From the NCBI GenBank assembly GCA_031082315.1, contig JAVHLC010000012.1:1-64000 (forward strand): a stretch of 64,000 nucleotides of DNA, written 5' to 3'. Positions 1 through 8,507 of this stretch are shown here, piece by piece. The notes beneath the pieces were generated by a model. The model was not told where the DNA came from. It was given only the letters and a program-made list of their open reading frames with translations, and ran no database searches. The position numbers and the translations under genes are program-made. The stretch's first letter is position 1; each line of letters opens with the position of its first letter. This stretch comes from Thermodesulfobacteriota bacterium (GTDB taxonomy: Bacteria > Desulfobacterota > QYQD01).

Positions 1-43
1 TATTAAAAGGAGAGCTGCCTAAAGTGGCCCTGTCCACTATTGA
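1..43. other. Foreign sequence abutting truncated hsdR
   Basis: The first ~43 bases are not in frame with the hsdR homology that follows: the hsdR frame is closed by TAA at 20-22 and TGA at 41-43, yet family-like residues (NIFSVTRQLRYS) begin right after. This stretch therefore probably belongs to something inserted into hsdR or joined by deletion. The motif AAAGTGGCCCTGTCC resembles the termini of some IS21-like elements, but that is a weak resemblance from memory and the element itself lies outside the window. Confidence 0.25.
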
Positions 44-2653
44 CAGTACACCCCAAACATCTTTAGCGTCACCCGGCAGTTGCGCTACAGCAAAGACGAG
101 ACCCAACTTGCGCTTGACCTCGCCCTGTTCATCAACGGCTTACCTATCGCGACATTCGAGTTGAAGAACCGCCTGACCAAGCAGACCGTGGAGGACGCGG
201 TGCAGCAGTACAAGCGCGACCGTGACCCGCGCGAACTGCTCTTTCAGTTCGGCCGCTGTCTGGTGCATTTCGCCGTGGACGATCAGGAGGTGCGCTTCTG
301 CACCCACCTCAAGGGCAAGGACTCCTGGTTCTTGCCCTTCAATAAGGGCTGGAACGACGGCGCGGGCAATCCGCCGATTGAAGGCCGGCCCGGCATCAAA
401 ACCGACTATCTGTGGCGTGAGATCCTCACCCGTGAAGGGCTTGCCGACATCCTTGAGAACTACGCCCAGGTGATTGAGGAAAAGGACGAGCGCACCGGCC
501 GGAAGAAGGAACTACAAATCTTCCCGCGCTACCACCAGCTTGATGTGGTGCGGAAACTCTTGGCCGATGTGCGCTTACAGGGCGCGGGCCGGCGGTACCT
601 GATCCAGCACTCGGCAGGCAGCGGCAAGAGCAACTCCATTGCCTGGCTGGCGCACCAGTTCGTCGGGCTGGAACGGGAGAATGCCCCGATTTTCGACTCG
701 GTGATCGTGGTCACCGACCGCAAGGTGCTCGACAAGCAGATCCGCGACACGATCAAGCAGTTCGCCCAGGTGGCCGCCACGATAGGAGCCGTGACCGAAG
801 GTTCGGGCCAGCTTCGGCAGTTCATCGAGAGCGGCAAGAAGATCATCATCACCACTGTCCAGAAGTTTCCCTTCATCCTGGATGAGATTGGCAACGAACA
901 CCGTGGACGGAAGTTCGCCATCCTCATTGACGAGGCGCATTCCAGCCAGGGCGGACGTACAGCGGCGAAGATGAACATCGCACTGTCGGCGGAGGGCGGC
1001 GAAGAGGATGAGGAGACCACAGAGGATACGATCAACCGCATTATGGAAGCGCGGAAGATGCTGCCCAACGCCAGCTACTTCGCCTTCACCGCCACTCCCA
1101 AAAACAAGACCCTGGAAATCTTCGGCGAGCCATGGCCGGAGGGGGGCGTTGTCAAACACCGACCTTTCCATAGCTACACGATGAAGCAGGCGATCCAGGA
1201 GGGCTTCATCCTTGATGTGCTGAGGAACTATACACCGGTGGAAAGCTACTACCGGCTAGCGAAGACCGTGGAGGACGACCCGGAGTTCGACACCAAGAAG
1301 GCCCAGAAGAAGCTACGTCGTTACGTGGAGTCCCACGAGCACGCCATCCGCGAGAAGGCAGAGATCATGGTGGACCACTTCCACGAGCAGGTGCTGGCCA
1401 AGCACAAGGTTGGCGGCCAGGCGCGGGCGATGGTGGTCACCGGAGGCATTCACCGGGCCATCCAGTACTTCCACGCTATCCGCGATTACCTCAAGGAGCG
1501 CAAGAGCCCGCATCAGGCCATCGTCGCCTTCTCCGGCGAGCATGAGTACGGCGGGCAGAAGGTGACCGAGGCTTCGCTGAACGGATTCTCCAGCAACCTG
1601 ATCCCGGAGCGCATCCGCGCGGAGCCGTACCGCTTTCTGATCTGTGCCGACAAGTTCCAGACCGGCTATGATGAGCCGCTCTTGCACACGATGTACGTGG
1701 ACAAGCCGCTTTCGGGCATCAAGGCGGTGCAGACACTCTCGCGCCTCAACCGGGCGCACCCGAAAAAGCACGACACCTTCGTGCTCGACTTTCAGAATGA
1801 TGCCGACACCATCCAGTTGGCCTTCGAGGACTACTACCGCACCACGATCCTCAGCGCAGAGACTGACCCGAACAAGCTGCACGACCTCAAGGCCGCCCTT
1901 GACGGCTATCAGATCTACGACGACACGGCCGTCGACCAGTTGGTCGAGCGCTATCTGGCCGGGGCCGACCGAGACCAGCTCGACCCGATCCTCGATGCCT
2001 GCGTGGCGACCTATGTGGACACGCTGGATGAGAACGGCCAAGTGGACTTCAAGGGCAAGGCCAAGGCCTTCGTGCGCACTTACGGGTTCCTGGCCTCAGT
2101 GCTGCCCTTCACCAATGCCGCATGGGAGAAGCTCTCGATCTTCCTGAACTTCCTCATCCCTAAGCTGCCCGCGCCAAAGGAAGAGGACCTGTCCAAAGGG
2201 ATTCTCGAGGCTATCGACATGGAGAGCTACCGGGTGGAGGTGCGCTCGGCAATGCCCATCGGTCTGGCCGACCAAGATGCGGAGATCGAGCCTGTGCCCA
2301 CGAGCGGCGGCGGCCGGATGCCGGAGCCAGACTTGGATCGCCTGAGCAATATCCTGCGTGCCTTCAACGATCAGTTCGGCAACATCGACTGGAAGGACGC
2401 CGACAAAATCCGCAAAGTCATCGCCGAGGATATTCCCACCAAGGTAGCGGCGGACAAGGCCTACCAGAACGCGATGAAGTACTCGGACAAGCAGAATGCC
2501 CGCATCGAGCACGACAGAGCACTCCAGCGGGTACTCGTCGAGCTGCTGTCCGACCACACCGAACTGTTCAAGCAGTTCAGCGACAACGCGGCGTTCAAGA
2601 AGTGGTTGGCGGACACGATCTTTTCGGCGACCTATGCCCCGCCGACTGCATAG
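44..2653 (+). pseudogene. hsdR: Type I restriction endonuclease R subunit, 5'-truncated
   Basis: This is the motor/nuclease subunit of a type I restriction-modification complex, which translocates and cuts DNA lacking host methylation. Numbered from a TTG at 80, the 857 residues carry the nuclease signature (D13, then E27-L-K29), a Q-like motif (YHQLDVVRK), Walker A (SAGSGKS, about 178-184), a DEAH box (about 284-287), FTATP (about 335-339) and the C-terminal helical domain. Family members usually have more than 100 further residues before the nuclease block; here the frame is homologous only back to about base 50 and is closed by stops at 20 and 41. No RBS precedes the TTG. HsdM and HsdS are not in the window. 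The gene is probably inactive because its N-terminus is gone. Confidence 0.85.
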
Positions 2654-2660
2654 GTCGAGG

Positions 2661-2924
2661 TGCGATGCGTACCTTGAGGACGCTCATTGGTTTACAAGTT
2701 TATGCCCTTCGGGCAACGAATTTGAATTGGATGTATTTGTAGAGGAGCCGTTTGACTTTGATAAGGTTTATGAAGAACGGAAAAATATCAAGGCCGGAAA
2801 TGTAAGGATTCCACTTGTGCCTATAAAACGGCTTATTGAGATGAAGAAGAAGGTCGGCAGACCACAGGATATTGCCGATGTCTATTATCTTAGAAAGATA
2901 GAAAAGGAGTGGGGCGATGAATAA
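2661..2924 (+). pseudogene. Nucleotidyltransferase-like protein, C-terminal remnant
   Basis: The last ~75 codons before TAA 2922-2924 read like the C-terminus of small nucleotidyltransferase-fold proteins of the MNT/AbiEii type: ELDVFVEEPFDFD, then RIPLVPIKRLIEMKKKVGRP, then QDIADVYYL. No start codon with an RBS is in frame, and the catalytic GSxxxxxDxD region is absent. The homology begins within about 20 bases of the hsdR stop codon, so the join looks like a deletion or recombination scar. The frame overlaps the next small gene by 8 bases. The family assignment rests on motif resemblance only. Confidence 0.5.
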
Positions 2925-3102
2925 AAAGCCACTGTTATATTATAGGACGATAGAGCAGATAGAAGAGTACCGGAAACGGCCGGCTCTTCAAAAGATTAAG
3001 TGGCTTGAGGCGCAGATGGAGTTCTTCTATTATGCCATGCCTGATAAGGCCAAGAAGATCAGGGATCGTATGCGCGCAGAAAAAAAGACCGCAACCCTTT
3101 AA
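2917..3102 (+). CDS. Small conserved-type hypothetical protein
   Basis: A 61-residue basic protein starts at an ATG overlapping the end of the nucleotidyltransferase remnant; GGAG at 2906-2909 serves as RBS. The sequence is rich in Lys, Glu and Tyr (LYYRTIEQIEEYRKRPALQK) and predicted helical, with no signal peptide or membrane segment. Overlapping stop and start codons suggest it was the downstream partner of the nucleotidyltransferase gene, as in two-gene toxin-antitoxin-like modules. The function is unknown; with its upstream gene truncated it may now be an orphan. Confidence 0.6.
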   Translation: MNKKPLLYYRTIEQIEEYRKRPALQKIKWLEAQMEFFYYAMPDKAKKIRDRMRAEKKTATL

Positions 3103-3178
3103 TAGATAGACTCACTCGTGGATAGCAGGAATATGTCCTCATAGAAAAGGGTAATGTCAAAAGTTATATGAAAAACAA

Positions 3179-3429
3179 GCCACAGAGGACACAGAGCGCA
3201 CAGAGCAACGTAAAGAAATCAAAAGAAAAAGACAGAGCAGCTAAGAAAAAAGCAGATTTATGGGCACTTCCGTGACCTGTGTACCCTCAAGGGCTGTGAT
3301 TGAGCCATTTTCTGGGGGACAACAAGAGCATTGGAGAAACTGGGGAGGGGAGGAACCAAATTGTGCTTTAACCTACTGATACCTCTGTGTTCTCTGTGCT
3401 CTCTGTGGCAAAAGTTTTGACAGTACGAG
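3179..3429. repeat. CACAGAG/CTCTGTG bracketed dispersed repeat, copy 1
   Basis: The left edge reads CCACAGAGGACACAGAG and the right edge CTCTGTGCTCTCTGTGG followed by CAAAAGTTTTGACAGTACGAG, so the ends are inverted copies of each other. Related segments lie at 34706-34809, 47807-48012 and, more diverged, 60197-60386. The interiors differ between copies. Confidence 0.55.
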
Positions 3430-3530
3430 AAAAAGGGTAAGGGTATTTACATGAAATTCCACTTCGAGAGCAACCAGGAAGGGGGAAACCAGGACGTTGT
3501 TGAAACTTATCACTTTTCGTTTCCAAGTTT

Positions 3531-3582
3531 TTGAACATGCATAGCGAGCGCATTCCCCGGTGCTTGCAGCGGGGAGCTTCAA
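3531..3582 (-). repeat. 52-bp palindromic repeat, copy 1
   Basis: Read on the minus strand it is TGAAGCTCCCCGC, a loop, CGGGGAATGCGCTCGC, then TATGCATGTTCAA. It matches the plus-strand copy at 6642-6693 except in and near the hairpin loop. Here it ends just upstream of the AAGGAGGT ribosome-binding site of the broken antitoxin gene. Confidence 0.7.
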
Positions 3583-3597
3583 TATAAGGAGGTTGTC

Positions 3598-3810
3598 ATG
3601 GCGGCGCCAAATGAAATTTTGAAAGAGGCATTGGCCCTTAAACCGGCACAAAAGGCAAAATTGATCGACAAGTTACTTTCCAGTCTGGATGCACCTGATA
3701 AGGAGATTGATGAATTATGGGCCAAAGAAGCGTAAAGCCGGATCGATGCCTACGAAAAAGGAGAGATCAAGGCTGTCTCATTAAAAGAAGTCCTTGAAAG
3801 GTACGAGTAG
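3598..3810 (+). pseudogene. Addiction-module antitoxin (RelB-like component), nonsense mutant
   Basis: ATG 3598 follows AAGGAGGT. The frame reads MAAPNEILKEALALKPAQKA, then KLIDKLLSSLDAPDKEIDEL, then WAKEA, and meets TAA at 3733-3735. The same frame continues without interruption as SRIDAYEKGEIKAVSLKEVL to TAG 3808-3810. The whole matches the layout of the short 'putative addiction module component' antitoxins (about 70 residues). The stop falls inside the conserved WxxEAxxRIDAYxxGE motif, so one base change, or a sequencing error, has split the gene. It is followed directly by a toxin remnant. Confidence 0.8.
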
Positions 3811-3942
3811 GTCTTGCTGATAAGATGTCAAATAAGGCATTTCCCTTACGGAATCATCTATCAAATTCGAAAAGACGAGGTCCTGGTAGTTGCAATTGTG
3901 AACCTTCACAGAAAGCCCGGTTATTGGAAAGATAGAATATAG
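3811..3942 (+). pseudogene. RelE/ParE-family toxin, C-terminal remnant
   Basis: In frame to TAG 3940-3942 the sequence reads RHFPYGIIYQIRKDEVLVVA, then IVNLHRKPGYWKDRI, a typical C-terminal half of a RelE/ParE mRNA-interferase or gyrase-poison toxin. The first ~60 residues normally found in the family are absent: the homology starts only about 25 bases after the antitoxin stop. With the antitoxin also broken, the module is dead. Confidence 0.75.
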
Positions 3943-4030
3943 AACGAGCCTAACCGGGGAAAATCGGGGCAGTGGGCATTTCATGTGAATCCATTAGGGG
4001 GACGTTAGTTTGACTTGTTCGGGGTGATAT

Positions 4031-5947
4031 GTGGCATTGATAAGTTTACAACAGGTGCGGCTTGCGTTCGGCGGCCCGGAGCTGATCGACGGGGTGACCC
4101 TGCAGATCGGGCGCGGAGAGCGGGTCTGCCTGGTCGGCAGAAACGGGGCGGGTAAATCCACCCTCATAAAGATCATCAGCGGCGAGATCACCCCTGATGC
4201 CGGCGAGGTCATACGTGCGCAGGGAGTGCGGGTCGCCTCTCTCGCTCAGGAAGTGCCGCAGGATCTGTCTGGAACAGTCTTCGAGGTGGTTTCGGGCGGG
4301 CTGGGCGGCGTGGTCGAATTGCTTTCGGAATACCGCCTCGTGAGCAACCGCCTTACCCAGGGGGACGACGCGGGCATAATCGCCGAACTGGAACGGATAC
4401 ACCACCTGATCGAGTTCTCGGGCGGCTGGCAGATACAACAGAAGGTCGAGACCGTTCTTTCCCGCCTCAGTCTGGATCCTGACGCGCCTGTGGCTGAACT
4501 CTCCGGCGGCTATAAAAGGAGGGTTCTGCTGGCACGGGCCCTCGTGAACGAGCCGGACCTGTTACTCCTTGATGAGCCGACCAATCATCTCGATATTGGC
4601 TCGATCGGCTGGCTGGAGGAATTCCTCAACGAGTACCGCGGGTCTATGCTCTTCACAAGCCACGACCGGAGATTTCTTCAGACTTTGGCGACGCGTATCA
4701 TCGAACTCGACCGGGGGCGGATCACCGACTGGCCCGGCGATTACGCAACCTACCTGGCGCGAAGGCAGGCCGAGCTCGACGCGGAGGTCACGCACAACGT
4801 GCTCTTCGATAAAAAGCTCGCGCAGGAGGAGGCGTGGATACGGCAGGGCGTGAAAGCCCGGCGCACCTGCAATGAAGGGCGGGTGCGTGCGTTGAAGGAG
4901 ATGCGGAGAGAACGCCTCGCGAGACGTGAACAGGCAGGGAGCGCGACGATGCGGCTGAACGAGGCCGAGCGGTCCGGCAAACTGGTTCTTGAGGCCAAGG
5001 GGGTCGGGCATATCTACGAGGGCCGTCCTCTGATTCGCGATTTTTCCACGCTCATAATGCGTGGCGACAAGATCGGCATCATCGGCCCGAACGGCTCGGG
5101 CAAGACCACCCTGCTCAGGATTCTGCTCGGCGCGATGGAGCCCCACCGTGGCTCTGTGCGCAGGGGGGCCAACATCGAGGTTGCCTATTTCGACCAGCAT
5201 CGTGCGCAATTGATTGATGACAGATCGGTTATGGACAATGTGGGAGACGGGTCCGAGAAGGTGACGGTCAACGGAAGGACCAGGCACATAATCGGCTATC
5301 TCGAGAATTTCCTCTTCCCCCCGGAGCGCGCCCGCGCTCCGGTAAGGGGCCTCTCCGGCGGCGAGCGAAACCGAGCCCTCCTGGCCAAGCTTTTCACGAA
5401 ACCCTCAAACGTACTGGTGATGGACGAGCCCACCAATGATCTCGACACCGATACCCTGGAACTCCTCGAGGAAATGCTGATGGAGTATGAAGGTACCGTT
5501 CTCCTCGTGAGCCACGACCGGGAGTTTCTCAATAACGTTGTAACGAGCACCATAGTATTTGAAGGCGACGGAAGGCTGACCGAATATGTGGGCGGGTACG
5601 ACGACTGGCTGCGGCAGCGCGGCCCCGCAGTCCCGGTACGAACGGAAAAGACCGCGAAGCCGGAAAAGCCGCGGCCGCAACAGGAGCGTCCGCGTACCCT
5701 GACCTTCAAGGAGAAGAAAGATATCGAGGCTCTGCCGGCGCTCATCGAAGCCCTGGAAGCAGAGCGCGACGGGCTTTATGACACCCTTGCGGACCCTGAC
5801 TTCTATCGCCAGGACGGAAGTAGGCTCCCGGCAGCAAAGGCGAGAATCGAGGACCTCGAAAAAGAGATCACTATGGCGTATGAGCGATGGGAGCTTTTGG
5901 AGTCAATCGGTGTCAATTCGCACAATAAATTGATTGTTCTTTCCTGA
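4031..5947 (+). CDS. uup: ABC-F family ATPase Uup
   Basis: A soluble protein of 638 residues with two ABC ATPase domains and no membrane segments. Domain 1 has Walker A GRNGAGKS (36-43), signature LSGGYKRR (about 157) and Walker B LLLLDEPTNHLD; domain 2 has GPNGSGKT (about 352), LSGGERNR (about 441) and MDEPTNDLD. A charged, Pro/Lys-rich linker and a predicted C-terminal coiled coil (about 545-625) distinguish Uup from other ABC-F members. Uup acts at the ribosome and at branched DNA intermediates and reduces precise transposon excision in E. coli. The start is GTG 4031. The gene is monocistronic, between the dead and the live toxin-antitoxin loci. Confidence 0.9.
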   Translation: MALISLQQVRLAFGGPELIDGVTLQIGRGERVCLVGRNGAGKSTLIKIISGEITPDAGEVIRAQGVRVASLAQEVPQDLSGTVFEVVSGGLGGVVELLSEYRLVSNRLTQGDDAGIIAELERIHHLIEFSGGWQIQQKVETVLSRLSLDPDAPVAELSGGYKRRVLLARALVNEPDLLLLDEPTNHLDIGSIGWLEEFLNEYRGSMLFTSHDRRFLQTLATRIIELDRGRITDWPGDYATYLARRQAELDAEVTHNVLFDKKLAQEEAWIRQGVKARRTCNEGRVRALKEMRRERLARREQAGSATMRLNEAERSGKLVLEAKGVGHIYEGRPLIRDFSTLIMRGDKIGIIGPNGSGKTTLLRILLGAMEPHRGSVRRGANIEVAYFDQHRAQLIDDRSVMDNVGDGSEKVTVNGRTRHIIGYLENFLFPPERARAPVRGLSGGERNRALLAKLFTKPSNVLVMDEPTNDLDTDTLELLEEMLMEYEGTVLLVSHDREFLNNVVTSTIVFEGDGRLTEYVGGYDDWLRQRGPAVPVRTEKTAKPEKPRPQQERPRTLTFKEKKDIEALPALIEALEAERDGLYDTLADPDFYRQDGSRLPAAKARIEDLEKEITMAYERWELLESIGVNSHNKLIVLS

Positions 5948-6048
5948 ACCAGTATCCTTCCTATCCAAAGATGCTGGGAACAGAATCGATAGCGTCTTGA
6001 CGTTATATCACCATAGCGTTATAATGTTGCTCAAAAACATGGAGGAGC

Positions 6049-6285
6049 ATGATGTCTGCATTGACAAAAAGGGCGACGATTTATTTGGACCCTATGTTGC
6101 ACAAAGCCTTGCGTCTGAAGGCTGCGGAGACATCCCGGTCTATGTCCGAGCTGGTCAACCGTGCCGTGCGCCTTTCCCTGGCAGAGGATGCAGAAGACCT
6201 CGCTGCCTTTGAAGAGCGGGCAGGCGAGCCACTTGTTGCCTTCGAAGACCTGCTGAAAGACCTCAAGAAGCATGGCCGGATATAA
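6049..6285 (+). CDS. Ribbon-helix-helix antitoxin of a RelE-type module
   Basis: A 78-residue protein whose N-terminus (LTKRATIYLDPMLHKALRLK) is a typical ribbon-helix-helix DNA-binding segment, followed by a helical, acidic C-terminus expected to wrap the toxin. Two Met codons at 6049 and 6052 follow GGAGGAG. It overlaps the toxin gene by 14 bases, the usual antitoxin-first arrangement, and probably represses its own promoter as a complex. Unlike the locus at 3.6-3.9 kb, both genes are intact. Confidence 0.8.
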   Translation: MMSALTKRATIYLDPMLHKALRLKAAETSRSMSELVNRAVRLSLAEDAEDLAAFEERAGEPLVAFEDLLKDLKKHGRI

Positions 6286-6538
6286 CATTTTTCTGCGGCA
6301 TTCCGTCGCGAAAGACCTTGACGGCATTCCAAAGAAAGACCTCAAGCGCGTAATTGACCGTATCCGGTCACTTGCTCATGACCCAAGGCCCTCCGGCTGC
6401 GAGAGGCTTTCCGGGCAGGAACGATACCGGATTCGGCAAGGAAGATATCGTATTGTTTATTCCATCCAGGACGATAATCTTACTATCTGGATTGTGAAAG
6501 TGGGACACAGGCGGGATGTATATCGATGTCTGGGATAG
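6272..6538 (+). CDS. RelE/ParE-superfamily toxin
   Basis: An 88-residue basic protein with the RelE fold signature: N-terminal strand YNIFLRHSVAKDL, helix IPKKDLKRVIDRIRSLAHDP, then the core RLSGQERYRIRQGRYRIVYS and the terminal strand IWIVKVGHRRDVYR. RelE toxins cleave mRNA on the ribosome; ParE members poison gyrase. The GQERYRIRQGRYRIVY and GHRRDVY motifs favour a RelE-type ribonuclease. It is translated from within the antitoxin gene. Confidence 0.85.
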   Translation: MAGYNIFLRHSVAKDLDGIPKKDLKRVIDRIRSLAHDPRPSGCERLSGQERYRIRQGRYRIVYSIQDDNLTIWIVKVGHRRDVYRCLG

Positions 6539-6572
6539 ACTTCAGGGACGTCAAAGACGGAGAGGCGGGAAG

Positions 6573-6865
6573 CGGACTATAAGGGTCTTAATACCTGAGG
6601 ATTTGGTTGGATTAAAAGTACAGGCCATGGTAGATGATAAGTGAAGCTCCCCGCAGCAAGCTGCGGGGAATGCGCTCGCTATGCATGTTCAAGATGGACG
6701 AACGGTTTTGCTGATATTGAGGGGATAATGGCTCTACACAAGGCGGCTCCGGACTGGTCAATTATTGAGGAGTATTTTGCCTTGTCTGGTTCGCTCCATA
6801 TCAGGCCGGGTTATGAAGTTATAGGGGGCAGGGGACGTATGGGATTCGGCGGAGGTCGGAGGTGA
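6573..6865 (+). pseudogene. Nucleotidyltransferase-like remnant split by a palindromic repeat
   Basis: Two pieces of one C-terminus are visible in different frames. Piece 1 (6573-6641) reads RTIRVLIPEDLVGLKVQAMV then DDK. Piece 2 (6695-6862) reads WTNGFADIEGIMALHKAAPD then WSIIEEYFALSG. In MNT/AbiEii-type nucleotidyltransferases these blocks (IPEDLxxLKxQAxxxD and DxADIExI) follow each other with only a few residues between. Here the 52-bp repeat 6642-6693 lies between them and brings a stop codon (TGA 6642). The N-terminal catalytic part is missing. The end overlaps the walJ start. Confidence 0.6.
6642..6693 (+). repeat. 52-bp palindromic repeat, copy 2
   Basis: TGAAGCTCCCCGCAGCAAGC is followed by TGCGGGGAATGCGCTCGC and TATGCATGTTCAAG. 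The hairpin stem is CCCCGCAG/CTGCGGGG. It is the reverse-oriented partner of 3531-3582 and sits within the coding remains of a nucleotidyltransferase gene. Confidence 0.75.
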
Positions 6866-7641
6866 TCCGATTTTGTGTACTGGCTAGTGGCAGTAAGGGA
6901 AATTGTACGTACCTGGAGTCTCACGGGGTTCGCTTCCTGGTCGATGCGGGATTGAGCGCAACGGAAATCACGAGGCGCTTAAATGCTATCGGGGTTTCTC
7001 CGGATTCTCTGAGCGGTGTCATAGTCACCCATGAACATAATGATCATATCCGCGGGGTCGGTGTTATCTCGCGCCGTTTTGACCTGCCCGTTTATATGAC
7101 ATCTGCTACCCATCGGGCGGCGGCCAGATACCTGGGCCGTATAAAAGAGGTATGCACTGTCGAGAGCGGCCGCTCTTTCACTATCGATAGTATTACCGTT
7201 CACCCCTTTTCCATCCCTCATGACGCCGCTGATCCGATCGGCCTTTGCGTCAGTAACGCCCGGGTCAAGCTGGGCATCTCCACGGACCTGGGGATGGTTA
7301 CACGCCTTGCTTCTAATGAACTGAAGGGATGTCAGGCCGTAATTATGGAGGCCAATCATGACCCGGAGATGCTGGAGTACGGCCCTTATCCGTGGCATCT
7401 GAAACAGAGAATAAAGGGACGATTAGGCCATTTATCAAATTATCAGACCTGCCAGTTGCTGGAAGAGATACTCCATCCCGGGTTGCAGCACATAGTCCTG
7501 GCCCATTTGAGCCAGGTGAATAATCACCCGGAGAAGGCCTATCAAACCGTCAAAAATTTCCTTAAACAATCTTCGGCTACTGCCGGTCTTTCGCTATCCT
7601 GGCAGGATCGGGTGGGGAAAATGGTGGAGGTAAGAGGATGA
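6862..7641 (+). CDS. MBL-fold metallo-hydrolase, WalJ/YycJ-like
   Basis: A 259-residue cytosolic protein with the metallo-beta-lactamase fold: SGSKGN near the N-terminus, the metal-binding THEHNDH motif (about 56-62), a later SIPHDA histidine, STDLG, and the conserved EANHDP block. This pattern matches the YycJ/WalJ group of dinuclear-metal hydrolases, linked in some bacteria to DNA repair and cell-division coordination; the substrate is not certain. The start is GTG 6862, six bases after GGAGG (6851-6855). Its stop codon overlaps the nadC start, so the two are co-translated. Confidence 0.8.
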   Translation: MIRFCVLASGSKGNCTYLESHGVRFLVDAGLSATEITRRLNAIGVSPDSLSGVIVTHEHNDHIRGVGVISRRFDLPVYMTSATHRAAARYLGRIKEVCTVESGRSFTIDSITVHPFSIPHDAADPIGLCVSNARVKLGISTDLGMVTRLASNELKGCQAVIMEANHDPEMLEYGPYPWHLKQRIKGRLGHLSNYQTCQLLEEILHPGLQHIVLAHLSQVNNHPEKAYQTVKNFLKQSSATAGLSLSWQDRVGKMVEVRG

Positions 7642-8507
7642 TGCCTATGGATATATCTACATCGGTAAAATTTCTTATCGAACAGGCCCTGGCTGAGGAT
7701 ATCGGGCCGGGGGATCTGACCACGGAGGCCCTGATCGATCCTGAACTCCAGGGACAGGCCACCCTCGTAGCCAAACAGGACTTCCTGGTTGCCGGGCTTG
7801 AAGTCGCCGGGCAGGTCTTTCATACGCTGAATCCCGCTATCGAATTTAAAGCCCTCCTCAAAGACGGGGGGCGCGCTGCGTCCGGGGAAGTACTGGCCGA
7901 GGTTTACGGGCCGGTCGCCGACCTGCTCAGAGGCGAGAGGGTAGCCCTTAATTTCTTGCAGCGCCTATCGGGTATCGCCACCCACACCCATAAATTCGTT
8001 GAGGCCGTGGCCGGGTTGCCGGTTAAGATCTTGGACACCCGGAAGACCACCCCCGGCCTGCGCCTTCTGGAAAAGTATGCCGTCCGGATGGGAGGCGGCC
8101 ATAATCACCGTTTTGGCCTATATGACGCCATTTTAATCAAAGATAATCATCTATCCGCTGTTAACTCACTGGCCGGGGCAATCCGGCGGGCTAAGGACTA
8201 TGCCCCGCATGTAGCAAAAGTTGAGATAGAAGTCAGCAGCATAGACCAGCTTAAGGAGGCCCTGAAAGCCGGGGCCGGGGCCATCCTCCTGGACAACATG
8301 GACATCCCGACCCTGAAAGAGGCCGTGGCCGTGGCCGGGGGAAAGGCCGTCCTTGAAGCCTCTGGCGGGGTAAATCTAAAGAACGTGCGGGAAATAGCGG
8401 AGACCGGCGTGGACTTAATCTCCATCGGCGCCCTCACTCACTCCGCCCCGGCCTGCGATATAAGCATGCGGCTGTCTATTCTCTTACCTCATACTCCAGG
8501 TAAATAG
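7638..8507 (+). CDS. nadC: Nicotinate-nucleotide pyrophosphorylase (carboxylating)
   Basis: Quinolinate phosphoribosyltransferase converts quinolinate and PRPP to nicotinate mononucleotide in de novo NAD synthesis. The 289 residues show the family blocks EDIGPGDLTT, RVALNFLQRLSGIAT, DTRKTTPGLR (about 135-144), the KDNHL motif and EASGGVNL near the end. Start ATG 7638 lies six bases after GGAGGT; ATG codons at 7641 and 7647 are alternatives. The 3' end overlaps that of the convergent VWA/OmpA gene by 32 bases. NadA, which makes the substrate, starts at 63290. Confidence 0.95.
   Translation: MMPMDISTSVKFLIEQALAEDIGPGDLTTEALIDPELQGQATLVAKQDFLVAGLEVAGQVFHTLNPAIEFKALLKDGGRAASGEVLAEVYGPVADLLRGERVALNFLQRLSGIATHTHKFVEAVAGLPVKILDTRKTTPGLRLLEKYAVRMGGGHNHRFGLYDAILIKDNHLSAVNSLAGAIRRAKDYAPHVAKVEIEVSSIDQLKEALKAGAGAILLDNMDIPTLKEAVAVAGGKAVLEASGGVNLKNVREIAETGVDLISIGALTHSAPACDISMRLSILLPHTPGK

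Larger units (their letters stand above)
3103..3597. other. Intergenic region with repeats, no gene seen
   Basis: No convincing coding sequence. It holds a CACAGAG-bracketed repeat (about 3179-3429) and the first copy of a 52-bp palindromic repeat (3531-3582). The middle part (3260-3360) is G-rich and unrecognised. The short minus-strand frames here only translate the repeats. Confidence 0.7.

Noticed and set aside
1313-2041. Minus-strand frame of 242 codons within hsdR
   Set aside because: It is GC-driven antisense openness; the hsdR motifs on the plus strand are intact throughout.
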